Below are positions 9,401-23,301 of a stretch of 64,000 bases of DNA, piece after piece. Every line of letters begins with the position of its first letter. The stretch's first letter is position 1. Position numbers and translations under genes: made by a program. Below the pieces are notes generated by a model. It was given only the letters and a program-made list of their open reading frames with translations, had not been told where the DNA came from and made no database searches. Location of the stretch: the NCBI GenBank assembly GCA_947652115.1, contig OX393572.1, positions 15,909,857-15,973,856 on the forward strand, in the 5' to 3' direction. Source of the DNA: Blastomussa wellsi. Taxonomy: Eukaryota > Cnidaria > Anthozoa > Scleractinia > Plerogyridae.

Positions 9401-12400
9401 ATTATTAGTAAATTAGTGAGCAGTTTGAAATATATTCTTCAAGACTGTATGTCAATGGTTCTAAAGAAGCTTGCATCTCATCAACCATCATAGAGAGGGA
9501 AACATATTTGAGATTATGCCTGCTAGATCAGCTGCACTGAAAAACTTATCTAATAAAAGATGTCATACAGTTATGAAATCTTGGATCACAGTTTTTCTGT
9601 GCTCTGTGATGTTTAGCGCATATGACAGGATGATGTGAAAAATTACTTCTTTACCAGTATTTTTGAGATTTAAACAAATAAAGAAATGTAACAGGCCTAT
9701 TAATGTTCTCATTCTGGATAATTTTCACATTTATTTGCTCTCTATGTTGCTCTCCATCAAACAAAAATCTGCATTGACTGTGAAACATTGTTAAGCTAAA
9801 ATATTCTGTTCCTTCTTTTGTCTACAGGAGTTTATAAATAAATCCTTCTTTCTGATTTATATTTAGTTTCCAGCCTAAAATTTAGGCTGGAATATGCTGT
9901 GTATACATGAAAAAGATACTATTTTGATTCGCTCTTTTTCTTGGCGTTTCTGTTTCTGGTATCTGCAGCATTTTCATGACAGGTCACACTGTTTATTAAC
10001 CAGTTCCCTTTATCTTTGTGGACAAGGTTGATAAAAGATGAACAATAACAAGTTATTGACAGAGTTTAAAATAATAAGCATTGTGTACATGGATATCTCG
10101 CTCTCTCTAGCTCTTTAACTGGGACAGAATTTTCTGGAACTTCATAGCATAACTTCTTTTCCAGTGAGAAGATTCTAGGTTTTAAAATGTTTCAAAACCA
10201 GAGTATGTGGTATGTTTTGCGTATTTGCAATGGACTGTTTTTAATATCAAGAGGTGCATTTGATGTGTGACTGCCACAATATTCTTGCATTGTGTACCGT
10301 TTCTTCTACCCATGGCTGCATCCACTTACAGTGATCTACTGACTGTTCCTAAAATCGTAAGTGAGTTTTTTGTTATTTCTAAATCTAAATTGTTTCACTT
10401 CATAGGCAGTATGGAATATTACAAGTTATTTGTTATTGCCGATACATGCACTGTACATGCCTTTCCATGTGATGTTTGAGTTTTCCCTGCTCTTTGAACT
10501 GTGTAAATTTTGCTCAAGAAGGGCTACTCACATTGATCATTGAAATATAGTAAATTAACATGATACAATTAAATGTATCATTCTTTGACTAGAAGATTAC
10601 GTTAAACATAGGATAGACTGTGATTATGGGAACCCATCTACAGTAGTACTTATTTGTCAAGCAAAATTCATTTTGTTAAAATTTCAGTTAGGAAAATACA
10701 GATACATGTATTGGTGTGTTATAAAAAAAAATTGCGCATTAAGTTAATGTTTCATTTATCTCTTTTGCTCACACTGTAATCGAAAGAGACTGCACTGAAA
10801 GACATTTTGAGATAAACTTATGAAAACGTTTGTGACTTTTGAAGCTAAAAACAATCATGGCAAATGTATAGGATAGTATAGCAAGTAGATATTTTTAAAG
10901 GGAACCTCCGCTCTTCAAACAAGTTGGCGTTATGTTGTCTAAAATAGTGTCTGGTGTCTGTCTGGATGAGGGAGATACAACATTCCATGCTCATAAATAG
11001 AAAAAAAAAAGATTTAATTATTTAAATCGCTAAGTTTTAATTTTCCGCATGCTACCATTTTGGATTTTGTGGTGTTAGTGTGTTGTCCCATTGTTTCACA
11101 CAAAAGAAACTAATCCAACATGGCGGTGCACGGGAAGTTTAAAAGCGATAAGCTTTTCCGTTTTTAATCATTTTAATCTCCCCTTTCTGGTAACTATTTT
11201 AGACTACTTACATGAAACATCAACTTGTTTCATCAAGAGCCGAGGTTCCCTTTAAACATAACTACTTACCATACTTGTACATGTACATTGTACATTTGCC
11301 ATGATTGTAAATTTCATTTCAAGATTTGTGTGAACCAGGAATAATTTTGTTTTATTGTGTTACATAAAAATGAGAAGTGTTGCTACATTTTTAGGTGAGC
11401 AACACAGGGTCCTGCATGCATCAGGGTTTATCCAGACCTTGTGTTGTGTTATCACAAAAACTTGTTTGGGCTGGAAAAAAATGAGAAGTAAAAGTGTGGG
11501 CGAGGTGGGGGTGTTTGAAAATATACATATGCCCAAGGGGTGAGGGGCTCTTAAAATTGTAAAAGAAAGTGTGCATTTAATATGTTATTCATCATTTTGC
11601 AATATTGTAGTACTTTTCCATAGTTCCTTGCATTAATCATGTATTTTCTTCTCAAAATCTCACTCAAAAGCCGGTCTGTAGGTCCTAAAACTCTAACCTG
11701 TTTTTATCTTTTGTTTCTATTACGACACGTACATGTGAAGCTAGTACAATAGGCCTTTCGTTAATTTTTGACATGATCAGTAAAATTATCATGGGTTCAT
11801 TCTTTGTTAATTAATATATTTCTAAGAAACCCTAAACCCTAAACCCAAAAACATTAGAGCTTAAAGAGGGTGGGGGTGGGGTTGTCTCAATTTGTACGGT
11901 AAACCTTAAAAAGCAAGTAGGGGTTCTCCACTTTGTTTAAATTGATGATGGTTTTTCAGTAGTCCCCCCAACAAGTTTTTGTGAACACTCTAAGGTCAGC
12001 ACACTTGGCATGTTGTCTTGTGTGAACATTGCACTTTTGGCAAAAAGTCTTTGTCGCTGCAACCTGTTGCACATAATCAAATCAGTTTGAATTTACGTGA
12101 CTTGTTGCAGCGACAAAATGAGCAAAAACAGCAAATGTTGATAGTGAGTTTGAGAAATTGCACATTAAATGAAGTGGTGCTTCATTGTATTCTGTGCGAA
12201 GTAGAAGAATCGTTTTGCAGCAGACTGAGGTTGCAAGTTAGGGACAATTAAATCACCTTGCTTCTGGATTGTTTTGTAGTGTTGTTTTGCACCCATGTCT
12301 AATTGGTCAGCAAGTGAAAATATTTATCACTTAAAGTCCTGTTTTGTTTACAATAAACAGCATCCGTAACTAGGATTTTATTAAAAAAATGTTTATAAAT

Positions 12401-15400
12401 TATTGTACAATGTAGATTGTTTGCACAATGCTTTTGTGTGGAGATGTAATGTAGAGCTCTGATGATATCCAATCTTGAAGCCCAACTACAGCATTAAAAA
12501 AGGAAGGGGATTTTAGAGTATTATAAATAAAAAAGGCCTTACCGAGAAAATTTTAATTATTTTCCTTTTAGTTTCATTGTGATAAATAAAACTCATTTGA
12601 AGTTGTTTCAAACGAAAGATGTTATTCATATTTTTATTTTACTACTGGCATTATTTTGGACAGTAGTATTTGAGAGAAATTTTTAATTTTGCTGTCAAAA
12701 TTTGCTAAAATTAGTTGAGGTTAGTGGGTGTCAACTTCAATGTCTTGCGTTTGCAGTGGAGAGACTCGTTTAGTTTGGCCATGAATCTTTGATGTGTCTT
12801 CGTTAGCAGGTGGTTGTTTAAACATCCAATTCTTGCATAATTAGTTTGCTAATAGCACTCTAATGTTTTGCAAGTGTTAATAGTACTAACTACAGGTTGG
12901 CACATATTTGAAGATTGGTTGTTACTGCTTTGAATTTGTACTGTGTTATGGAATCATGGATTGTTGTTTTGCTGCTTCAAAGTGGCAAAAGTTTACTTTC
13001 TTGTTCAGCTGTTGCTTTGTAGGAAACAGGAATTGCTTTTGTGTATGAATTTTTAATGGTAATATTCTGGTGGCATTAAAGCGCCTTTTAGATGTTAATG
13101 TTGTAAACCAAACTTATGAGATAGTTTTGTCATGCCTTCATTAAAATGTCCTCTTTACTATTTCTTATTGTGAGATGCAGAATTTTCTCACAAACTAATT
13201 TAGGCCTACAAGTACTGTGAGGATAGTTATGCATCTACGATATTTGTAAATTATTACCTGCTGGTAGGCAGAATTGACTGTGATATGTCAGTTGAGCCAA
13301 TCACATTCCCTGAAATGTGTGTTAATATAAACAGAATTATTTGTAAGCTACGTGTGTATGTTGCAGCTGAAATGGTTTGCTCCTATTGATATGCAGGATG
13401 TTGCTGCATGTAAATAACTAAAAATTACTCGTGACTAGTTTTGTTAAGTACACGTCTCCTTTGGGTCTCTTGCATTCTACGCTTCTCTTAACGGCCGAGA
13501 GAGTTTTTGAGTAAGCATCAGTTCTGTAGTGTGTGTATTTAACCGCGCAAGCATATAGGGTTGTAACCGTGCCATTGAAAGCCGTTTCAGCTCTGTCATT
13601 GCAAGTACATTGAGTTGTGTACTTGTCCTCAAGGCAAAGAAAGAAATTGCCATTCCTTGACACAGCTCCTGTTCTTTTGCTGCAAGAACCGTCTTTGTTC
13701 CTTGCTAATGGTAAGTGTGCTTTGTTCAATAAATGTCATAACTAACACTCGAGCATCAGCCCGTGAAATTTTCACATTTTTGCTCAGCATGTCAAATTGC
13801 ATAGTGCAAGGGTTTTCTTGGATCATTTGACTGTATATACATGTATTAATCATATACTAGCTTATTTGGGAGACCTTATATGAAATTAACTAATGTGTGG
13901 CAATTTATTGCAGAATATGCTATATTTATTTAACAAATGCCTTTTGATATTTTTTGCCGTTGTACATGACACAATTACATGCAGAGGCTGGCAAATTAGC
14001 ATAACCCAACAGCCATGTAATTGTTTGTTATTATATCAGTGATATGATACCTGTTCGCAGGTTTTGCATTGACATACATTTTATAAACAGAAAATTCAAA
14101 TTTGAAAATAAGCATGATGCTTAATTGAAATCAGTGACTTTTTTCTGTGGAACACTTTCCAGTCTAATTTTGAAGTACATTATTTTACATGTATTGCATT
14201 ATATATCTGGAAGATTTGTGTTGTATTCCCCAGAATGTTCTGTTTTATGCACATAGTCCACACTGAATTTAAATGTTTGAGCATGATTTCAGAAGCCATT
14301 TTCTGTTCAGAGGTTGTAAATCATTAGCAGACACTCAGATACAGTTCTTAGTGTTTAGCATCAAAAATTGAAGTGAGGTTATTGTAATGTAAATGCTATT
14401 ATTGTAGTTTTTTTACATATTTACGTACATGCTTTAGTTAGTTCCATTATTCTTACAGAACTTTTTATTGCTTAGGACATAGACAGGGTTGTCAATAAGA
14501 ATTCAATCGTTTTCAAGCATTTTTAAATCCATGGTCTTGCACTACATGTGCATGTATGTGTGACTAATAATTGTCACTTATTCTGTCTTCTTGTCAGTTC
14601 TGCTTGCATGGCTACTTGTAGGTGTCCAGGTGCCGGTTTCACTGGCTTACTGTCAGCCAATCCGTTGTTAAGTAGGCCTGGCTAACTGTCTGGTTGGTGA
14701 TCTGTCAGTCTGACTGTCTAAATTTCTATCTACTGGTCTGTTTGGCTGTCTGGCTAACTGTCAGTCAATCTTCCTTTGTATTTGCTGTCGTTCAGTCTGC
14801 CTGCCGTGGGTACCTGTCTATAAGGCAGACAGACAGACAGACAGTCTGCCATTCAGTCAGTCAGTGAGGAAGTAGTCAGTCAGTCAGCTGCATGTTGCCA
14901 GTCAGTCAGTCAGGCAGGCATACAGTGAGTCAGTGAGGCAGTCAGTCAGACATTTAGTCAATCAGTCAGTCTTTCTGTTGGTCTATGTCAGTCTGCCTGC
15001 CTGTCTGTCTATAGTTGTTCGCATCTTATCTGGCTAACTCAATAAGTTTGTCATTAAATAAATAATGTCTAGATCTGTAGGGTGCCTAGCTATCGGGCTG
15101 TTTTTCAGTCTGTCTTCATTTTTTTTTTCTTTCAAACATATTGTTTGTACTAACACTGAAGCATGTTAAATTAAATATTTGTGATATACAACTTTATTTC
15201 AACATTGTTAACATAAATTTGTACGAAGCCCAGTGGTATATAACAGTTTGACTTTCTATGCAAAATGTTCATTATTATAATAATTGTAGTGTTTAGTGAA
15301 GTCTGCAAAATGTGAAACTTAAAACTAAGGCAATGGTGCTGTGAAATCCATTTACTGAAAAAGTGTAGAAATGTTTACCATAAATACATGTATATGCTTA

Positions 15401-18400
15401 TTGTAGTGTGTGAAATTACATGTATAAGAAAATATTGTTTAGATAATAATAATTGTACTTATTGTTAAAAAAAATGCCCATTGTAAGATTTACAATGTAG
15501 CATATGTGGAGTTTGTTATTATTTGTTAACTTTCAGAGTGCAGCGTAGCTTCAGAGCAGAGAAATTCCTATTTTCTCATCCACATAAAAGATTTAGGAGT
15601 TGCATGTTAATTCCACTCAAGCCTCAAATTACAATTCACAGTGCTGGAAGCTAATCAATAATTCATGCATAAGATAGGCTGGGCCGATTTTAAGACTTTT
15701 AGCAGCATGTTTTCAGCTTAAGTCGTATCAAGTAGAAACTAATAGAGAAAATTAAACACTTCTAAGAACAATAAAATTATATTACTTTGTCAAAATTATT
15801 TTGAAATTGTTTTCTAGAAGGATGTTGAAAATTCCATTGTAAATATTAATTGTGCGATGGTTCACATCTGCTAATTAAGCTACAGTTTTTTTTTTGCCCA
15901 TTGGGTCTTGTGATTTGTCAAAATGAATTGTAATTGATGCAGATTCTCGTAAATAAAAAGAATGTGGAATAACCATTGTATTCTTGGTTTGCCAAGGCTC
16001 AAGTTGAAAAATAGCTTACAACTTGATAAATCCAGGTCTCCTGCAGTATTGTCAATGTTTTTACCAAACTGTGATGAAATTGGAATTGTTCAAAGACTCA
16101 TTTCCCGATGCATATTCTGTGTTCAATTTATGTGATGGCATTTGCATAAAACTGAAGTCAGGCACACAGTACACGGCCTAAAGAACGGTCCAGTTCATTT
16201 GACGATGCATGTTTGGTGTTAAAGCAGATAGTAGTGGCACTGTAGGAGTTGTTTGCAACAGTAAGGCGGACGGTTTATACAATCTTTATTGTTTGGGTTG
16301 TACTTCAAGTTATTCGTCAGAAGCCAGCATGTTGCTTCATGACTGGGTGAGTCCATCCTTTTCATATTTTTGTTGTGCTGCATAGCAATGTCGCCTTACT
16401 GAAAGCAATTACTGTGAACATCATGGCAGTTGGTTTTATTTGCGTTTTTAATCTTAAGTACTGCCGGAGTAGTACTTGAAGTGTTTTTTGCTACAGATGA
16501 TTGAGTTCAAAAGAGAAATTATGATATTATTTATTCCTGAATCTTTATTTCTGAGACTGACATCGATTTTATCTATCCACATCATGTTTGATTTTATGGG
16601 CAAGGCCTTGATTTTAAACAGTGAATTGAGTTCTGGCTAATGATGCATGTAAACATCTTAAGTTTATACTGTGAAAAGTATATTCTTAAAGTTTGTTTGT
16701 TTTATCTTGGGGCAGCAATCGAACTGCCATTAAATATTACTTTTGTCTGCTTGGGTTAAATGTCATGCTGAGACTGCTATGGTTTCAAGTGTAGGTGATT
16801 TTTCTTTCAAGGGAAGGTCGATGGGAAATATTTGAAGTGTTTACTTTTTAGTAAGTACCATTTACAATCTTCTGAGAGGAATTACTGATAGTAATATGTA
16901 TGTTGTATTAATTCACATGTTTTTTTTGTTAAAGCAATATTCTTGGTATTGGTATATTCCACCAAAATCATGTCTATGCATTTTGAAGTTGTTGTTCTAT
17001 TAGACACTCAGTACAGACAGTACTCTTCAATAATTATTTTTCATATGTGAGAAAGGAAATCCTTACAAACTAACATACTTTGAAATTTTTTTTAAATTTT
17101 ACAGTCACATTTTTTCACAGTTCTAAATTTATGCATATCTATTTTGTTGTATTTATGCATAAATTCTGCATAATACATGATTGTATACATTGTTTATCTG
17201 AAAACATTTTTAACATTTTGGAACCACTTGAATGTTTGGGCTTCTTTTTCACTTTCAAGACTGCCTTTAGTAAATGAACACTGAAGCTGCAGTGTTCACA
17301 ATGGAGATAGATTTTTGTTTGTAATTTTTACATTCAACAATTCAGGGCTATGAGTGCAGTGTAAGCCCTTATATCAATCCCCAGTTAAAATTCATACTGG
17401 CTTGTTACAAAGGATAGACCTGAAGAAAGATCTTGGCCAGTAATGCTGGCTGAAACGCCATGTGTTGCCTGAAACATAGTACTTTACATGTATGGCGATT
17501 GTGCCACATTGAACAATATAGCGAACTACTGCACAATCATGCGTCTCCATGCCAACCCCTGACTTGATCCTTTTTGTCAGTACCAAGAATCAAGATCTCT
17601 TGCTGCCTCCAAAACCAGGAAGTCCGTGATTCACAGACTCATTTTCGAAGCTGATAATTCTGATAATTTCATTACCAGATTCAACTTCAGCCAAGTTGCA
17701 TTAAGAGAGCTGGACCGAGAGAGAAAATGACGTCATATACTTGCTAGTTTATTTTTGCAACGTGTGAACCCAGCTGATTAGTATGCAGCACACACTTTTA
17801 GAAGCAAGTTGCTATTTTGCATATCAAATTAGCTGGGTCCACACAGTAAAAAGTTAAACTAGTGAGTAGATGATGTCATTTTCTCTCTCAATCCAGCGCT
17901 CTCTATGCAACTCGACTTAAGTCGAATCTGGTAATGGCGAACAGTTTAAACAAGAAAAAAACCGGACTTATTTTGAAAATTGAGGTGCAATAATTGGCAT
18001 GGTGCATTTTTGCCAAATATAAAATCGGAATCAAAAGAGAACAAGAAAAACATTTTTTCATAGTAGTACCACAGACTTTAATTTACATTAATTTTAAAGG
18101 CACATTTTATTCTCTCAATAATGGTGAACAAACTGGAATGTCTCATTCATTCATTATGGATAACAAACACGTCATTTTTGCTACAGTGTATTTGTTAACA
18201 TTTTACAGGACATCGACGGTGGCCGGACATCTGACACCAGCAGTCTAGAAGAGGAAAGAGAGATCTCTCGACGAGATTTACAGCGGAGAGCTTTGGAAGC
18301 CCTTGAGGCAGCTAGAGTAAGCAGAAAACTTGCATTCGCTTTAATATTAATTTCTAAGTTCTCCCAATAATAATTCATCAACTAGGACGTATAATCTCTT

Positions 18401-21400
18401 GATGAATCATCAAAGAGTGGTTCTAGTGTAATATTCCTGCCATCATTTTCTTATCCAAAGGCATGAGACCTTTCATCTGGGTGGAGCCTGGATTTCCAAA
18501 GGTGTCCCAATTCCCGAAGATGTATGAAGGATTCTGATGAAATTCCGCAGACCAAAAGGATCTCGGCCTCTGGGAAGAACATTAATGCCCCAGCAACCCA
18601 GTGACTTGTCCCCAGTGTCTTTGCTTTCAAAAATCTTGATTAAAAGCATCGTCATATTTATTTATTCCTTTTACACACATGAAAAAGTTTTCACTTCTCG
18701 CGTTGTTATTTAGAGCTATCACATCTCCCATTTTCCATACAGGCATATACATGTGGGTGTCCATCTGACCATAATAGAGCAGTACATGTAGTTCTTATAA
18801 ATGATTTTAATTAATTATGCAATTAATCATATAATTATGTATAGTGTAATAAATTACCATCCTTCTTATCTTTAGTCCAAGCAAGTGGCATTTGCTGTAA
18901 GAACAAACATTCCTTATAATGGAAGTGCAGATGACGATTCTCCAGTGCATGGAGCAGCAGTGTCATTTGAGGCTAAAGACTTTCTTCATGTTAAAGAAGT
19001 AAGCTAAAGTTACTTTAGGTTTTGTGATCATTCAGGCAAAAGCCAATGAAAGGTTCTCTTTCTTCCAATAGTAGATGCTGCACCATTCCTGACAGACATC
19101 GATTTTTTTCAAGCTCTAGCCATGTGACAGTGTTTTGTGCATATGACTTTCTAATTAATTTTTGTTCTGTTTGGTTTAAGTAGCCTGCGTTGCAGACATA
19201 ATCTGTGAAATCCTTGTCCTGGAACCCTAACAGACTTGACGAATGACCAGAAGTGCACTTCGAATTGCACTTGAATCTGGTTGGCTTGCCAATTCTGGTG
19301 CGAACTGCTGGGAATTCCCTCAGCCAATCGGAGTAGATCTCGTAGTTGACTTACAGCCTCTCTAAGAAAACCACGAACACCTTAAATATTTCAGGAATGT
19401 TGATTGTTTAGTGACCAATCACAGCAAAGTTCATGACATGCGAACAAACCTCAAAACCACAAACTAATGACCGTTACTGTTTTGTGGTTTAGTTTTCTCA
19501 CACCTCACCTGATTGACTTTTTCTTTGTAACAATAACATTCCATTAAATATTTCTGGTGTTCACGGCTTTGTTAGCTTGGCGGTAATAGGTTTACTGTTG
19601 TTTCAGAAATTTAATGATGATTGGTGGATTGGAAGAGTGGTAAAGGAAGAATGTGACATTGGATTTATTCCCAGGTAAATATCATATGCTCACTTATCAA
19701 CAGTTCTGTCAGTAATGGACTAGTATTCTTTATGGTAGTCTCAGTTACCGCAAACAGTTGCTAACTTGAATTTAATTTATCACTAATTGAACTTGGGACA
19801 GTTTACCCTGAAATTGCTCATACCTCAGTGTTATTTGCTTCAGCTTGGACATTGTTTAAATCAGACCAATATTTCTGCTTCATCCAGAGCATAAAATTGT
19901 CCGCTAATACGATCAACCTCTAATTAACTCAGATTCAAACTTGATACGATGAACAGATAAGAAAATGCCAGTTCTTGTTATCTCTTCAATTCAAAAATTA
20001 TGACTTTCTTATAGACACACATTGCAACTCAGAAATTTTATTTTAGCGTAACAATATTTCCCACTGCACTCAGGCCTTGAACTACATCTAGTGGATTTAC
20101 ACGGTAGGTAGTTTAAGTTAAAGGATCAAATTTGTGACTACCATGCTGTAAATGTGCAATGTGTATGACTTACAAATCATCTTATTTTCAGCCCTAGCAA
20201 GTTAAATTCACTCCAGCAAATGGGTTTGAGCAGTGTTGGAGGAAAAGGAAGTAAAACAGCTACAAGGTAAGAGCATGTATTTGATGCTGTCCCTTATTCT
20301 GACTTGTAATAATTTTTTGTCATTAGTTCTATATTAACTGAGGGGGGCCTCTGTATGGGAGAATCTTGACCGAAGTTGTGAGTATAGACAGAATGCAGTG
20401 AGGTCTGTACTCGCGGCCAAGGTCAAGTTTCTCCCATACAGACTGATTAAGCTGGGTTAATAAGATGTTTATTATATGGCCAAACGGAAACTTAAATTTG
20501 CTTAACGGCACTGCTTTGTTCTCACTGACGTTTTATCTGTGAATGGCGATGAGCTGAACTTAAATTTGCAAAAGGTTGGTCGTATCTTTACTTTTTATTC
20601 TTGTCTAGCTTTTTTAATTTTCCATTTAGTATTTTTGGTGAAAAAGGAGACAATGTATTCCTGTTTTGTTTGTAACTTTCTGACCCCAAAACGCAACCGA
20701 TCTAGATGTCAGTCTATATGGGAAAATCTAGACCGCAGTCAATATCGATTTTACCCAATCAAATTTGTGAATTCGCTAGTTTCCTGTCCACGCGAGACAC
20801 GGCCATAATTATAATAAAAAGTTATCACTCCGTAACCAAGTGGCCATAAATATTCTTGGTTTACCACAAAATTCTTTGAACTTGGTAATTGGTGAAAGAG
20901 ATTTATTTATTGCAAAATCTATAAAGGAGAATTTAATTTATTGATGGGCATTTTTGTACTGAGGATTAAAATTTGTTTTCGTCATTGATATTGTTTTGTA
21001 CTTCATTTAGTAGGTCTGGTAGTGTCTTTCAGTTTGAGGGGATGATGAATCCAGCCCAATCTCCGACAAACACATCGCCCTCAAGGCACTCGTCAAATTC
21101 AGGGCAAAGTTAGTATTTGTCTCAATTTAAACTATCTAACTTAGGTTGTGTTCCTTTTGACCAATCCTTTTATAAACAAACTTTTGCTGAGCGTGGCCAG
21201 TCAGATGGGCCAACTACGAAACGCCCTCTGATTCCCAGGTCCCTGGTTGTTGTTGCTCAATGTTTTTTTTTAGATTTCCATTCAAGGTGATGCGAATATT
21301 CAAACAGTCTGGATTAAGTAGATCCAAATTCAAAATGGTTTGGAAACAATACCTTCGAGTATCGCGATCCTATGATAGTTTTGCTTTACTTGCAAGACAT

Positions 21401-23270
21401 CAAAATTTCGTGGAATTGTGATTGGCTCTTAAGTCTAAATTGACACTGTTGCACTGCATTGGGTTGCTGACATATGAACCAAAATTCTAAACCTTTCTGG
21501 AATGGTTTCGTCTGTATTCTTTATTCTGTTGCTTTTTGAACAAGTTTTGCTACACCCTTATTTACCACATCGAGTTATTCAAGCTTCACAACAACGAAGA
21601 TAGGCAGGTAATTGTTTTGAATTTCTTCAAAACAGTCAGTTTGCATTTCACGGTGCGAATCTTTTTTCTCCCAACTAGCTGTCAATATAAATTATAATGC
21701 TGTATTGCCATCTCAAAATTGCTACACTGTGAGGCAATTTCCTATTTATTGGGATCAAGTGCTGTTCATGTTAATTTTCTTCAACAAAACAACAAGAACA
21801 ATTGCTATAACAAATTTCTCGATTTTGATTGGTTCTGCAGGCGCCTACTGTATGTGTTGTGTAATCAGCGTGCAATCATGTGGGTATCCAGTTTGAACAA
21901 CTTCAAGTTGGATACCTGTAATTGGACACCTGCATCATTCACTCGTCAGCCACATGCACTTGCATGTAGATTGGTGCTTTCTTGCAGTTTCCGTACTGTT
22001 TGCACAAAAGAGATTTTCAAAACACAAAAAAGGTTCACACAAGAGGTTCTAAAAGACTTGCTAACCTCAAATTTTGTTATTGATGCGATTAATTGGTAGT
22101 GGGACTTCGTGTCGTACAATTCAGGTAGTTATCCTGGTCGAATTATATGCCTGATTACTCCCTGAATTGTACTCCACTCAGTCGTATTACTATTACAAAT
22201 TCACGACACAAGTTCACTTTCTCTGGTTGTTTTCTCATTCATCCGTATGCTCCATTAAGTAATGTGTCTTTGTTTTCAATGACAGTCGACAATGAAAACG
22301 GTTTGGAGTACTATGAAGAGCAAAGCCCATCAAGTCCGACCCCCAAATCATTGCCAAGAACAGGGTCGGGAGCTACACTCTCCTCACAAGGAACACAGGG
22401 CGGTGGCAAATCAAAGAAGCCATTCTTCAAAAAGGTGCCTCTATTAATTAGCCAGCAAATTTAACACTTTTTACCCAACTCCCTAAAATCATGTTTCTAA
22501 TATTCAGCATTGCTTTTCTCCCTAGCAACAAGAACAATTCTCTCCTTATGATGTTGTACCGTCAATGAGGCCAATCGTGTTACTAGGACCTTCTCTAAAG
22601 GGTTATGAGGTACATGTTTCTTCAGTGTCTCCCTCAGGCCCCTCTCAGTTTCGTGGCTTTCACTGCTTGTTTCGATCGAGCGCGCTACCAAAATAAACCG
22701 CGGCTATGCAGACTAGATAAGGTACTTATCCTTTTTCCTTGTCTGTTAGCTCGTAAAGTGCTTACATTATTCCTCTTTCAATCCCCAAAGAGATCAGAAC
22801 ATTTTTTTCTCTTGACAATACATGTAGCAATATGCACCCAAGCAATTCAGCTCACAAGAAATTAGAATGATCATCAAAACGAATGGACCTTGAGTTGATC
22901 AGTAGTCAATATCTCATAAGTTGTGCTATAAGATGTATTGGCACCAGAAAGGAGAATTTCTTTGTTGATCGTGTCTGTCTTTGTAGGTGACGGATATGAT
23001 GCAGAAAGCTTTGTTTGATTATATGAAACACAAGTTTTCAGGGAGGTAAGTTGTTCTCTCCAGTAGCTGGTGGGAATGTTACACAGCAAATTAGATCATT
23101 TGATTGACATGAACTGCATGTTTTAGTGCACTTGGTTATTTTGTGTTGAACACTATATTTTTGCAAGGTTTGTTCCATCAACAGGTTGTCTATTTATAGA
23201 CATACACTGTACTTAAGAAATAGAAAACATGTACCGTGTTTCTATCGGGTTATAGAAACACAAGTGGAAG

Positions 23271-23301
<31 letters not shown>

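Larger units (their letters stand above)
7078..18208 (+). other. Large 5' intron of CACNB (about 11 kb)
   Basis: AT-rich intron with no complete gene. It holds two possible alternative first exons (10312-10356, 16329-16346), two MITE-like elements (10899-11251, 17675-17931), a GTCA tetranucleotide array (about 14820-15005) and short hairpins such as 9868-9893. A large first intron with alternative promoters is typical of beta-subunit genes in vertebrates. The open frames within it have no recognisable protein content. Confidence 0.8.

Noticed and set aside
11828..11850. Telomere-like aaaccctaaaccctaaaccc
   Set aside because: Only two to three units, of a plant-type heptamer; chance or a microsatellite, not a telomere.
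21719..22099. 126-codon frame in a CACNB intron
   Set aside because: Intronic, no recognisable content, not flanked by usable splice sites in phase with CACNB.
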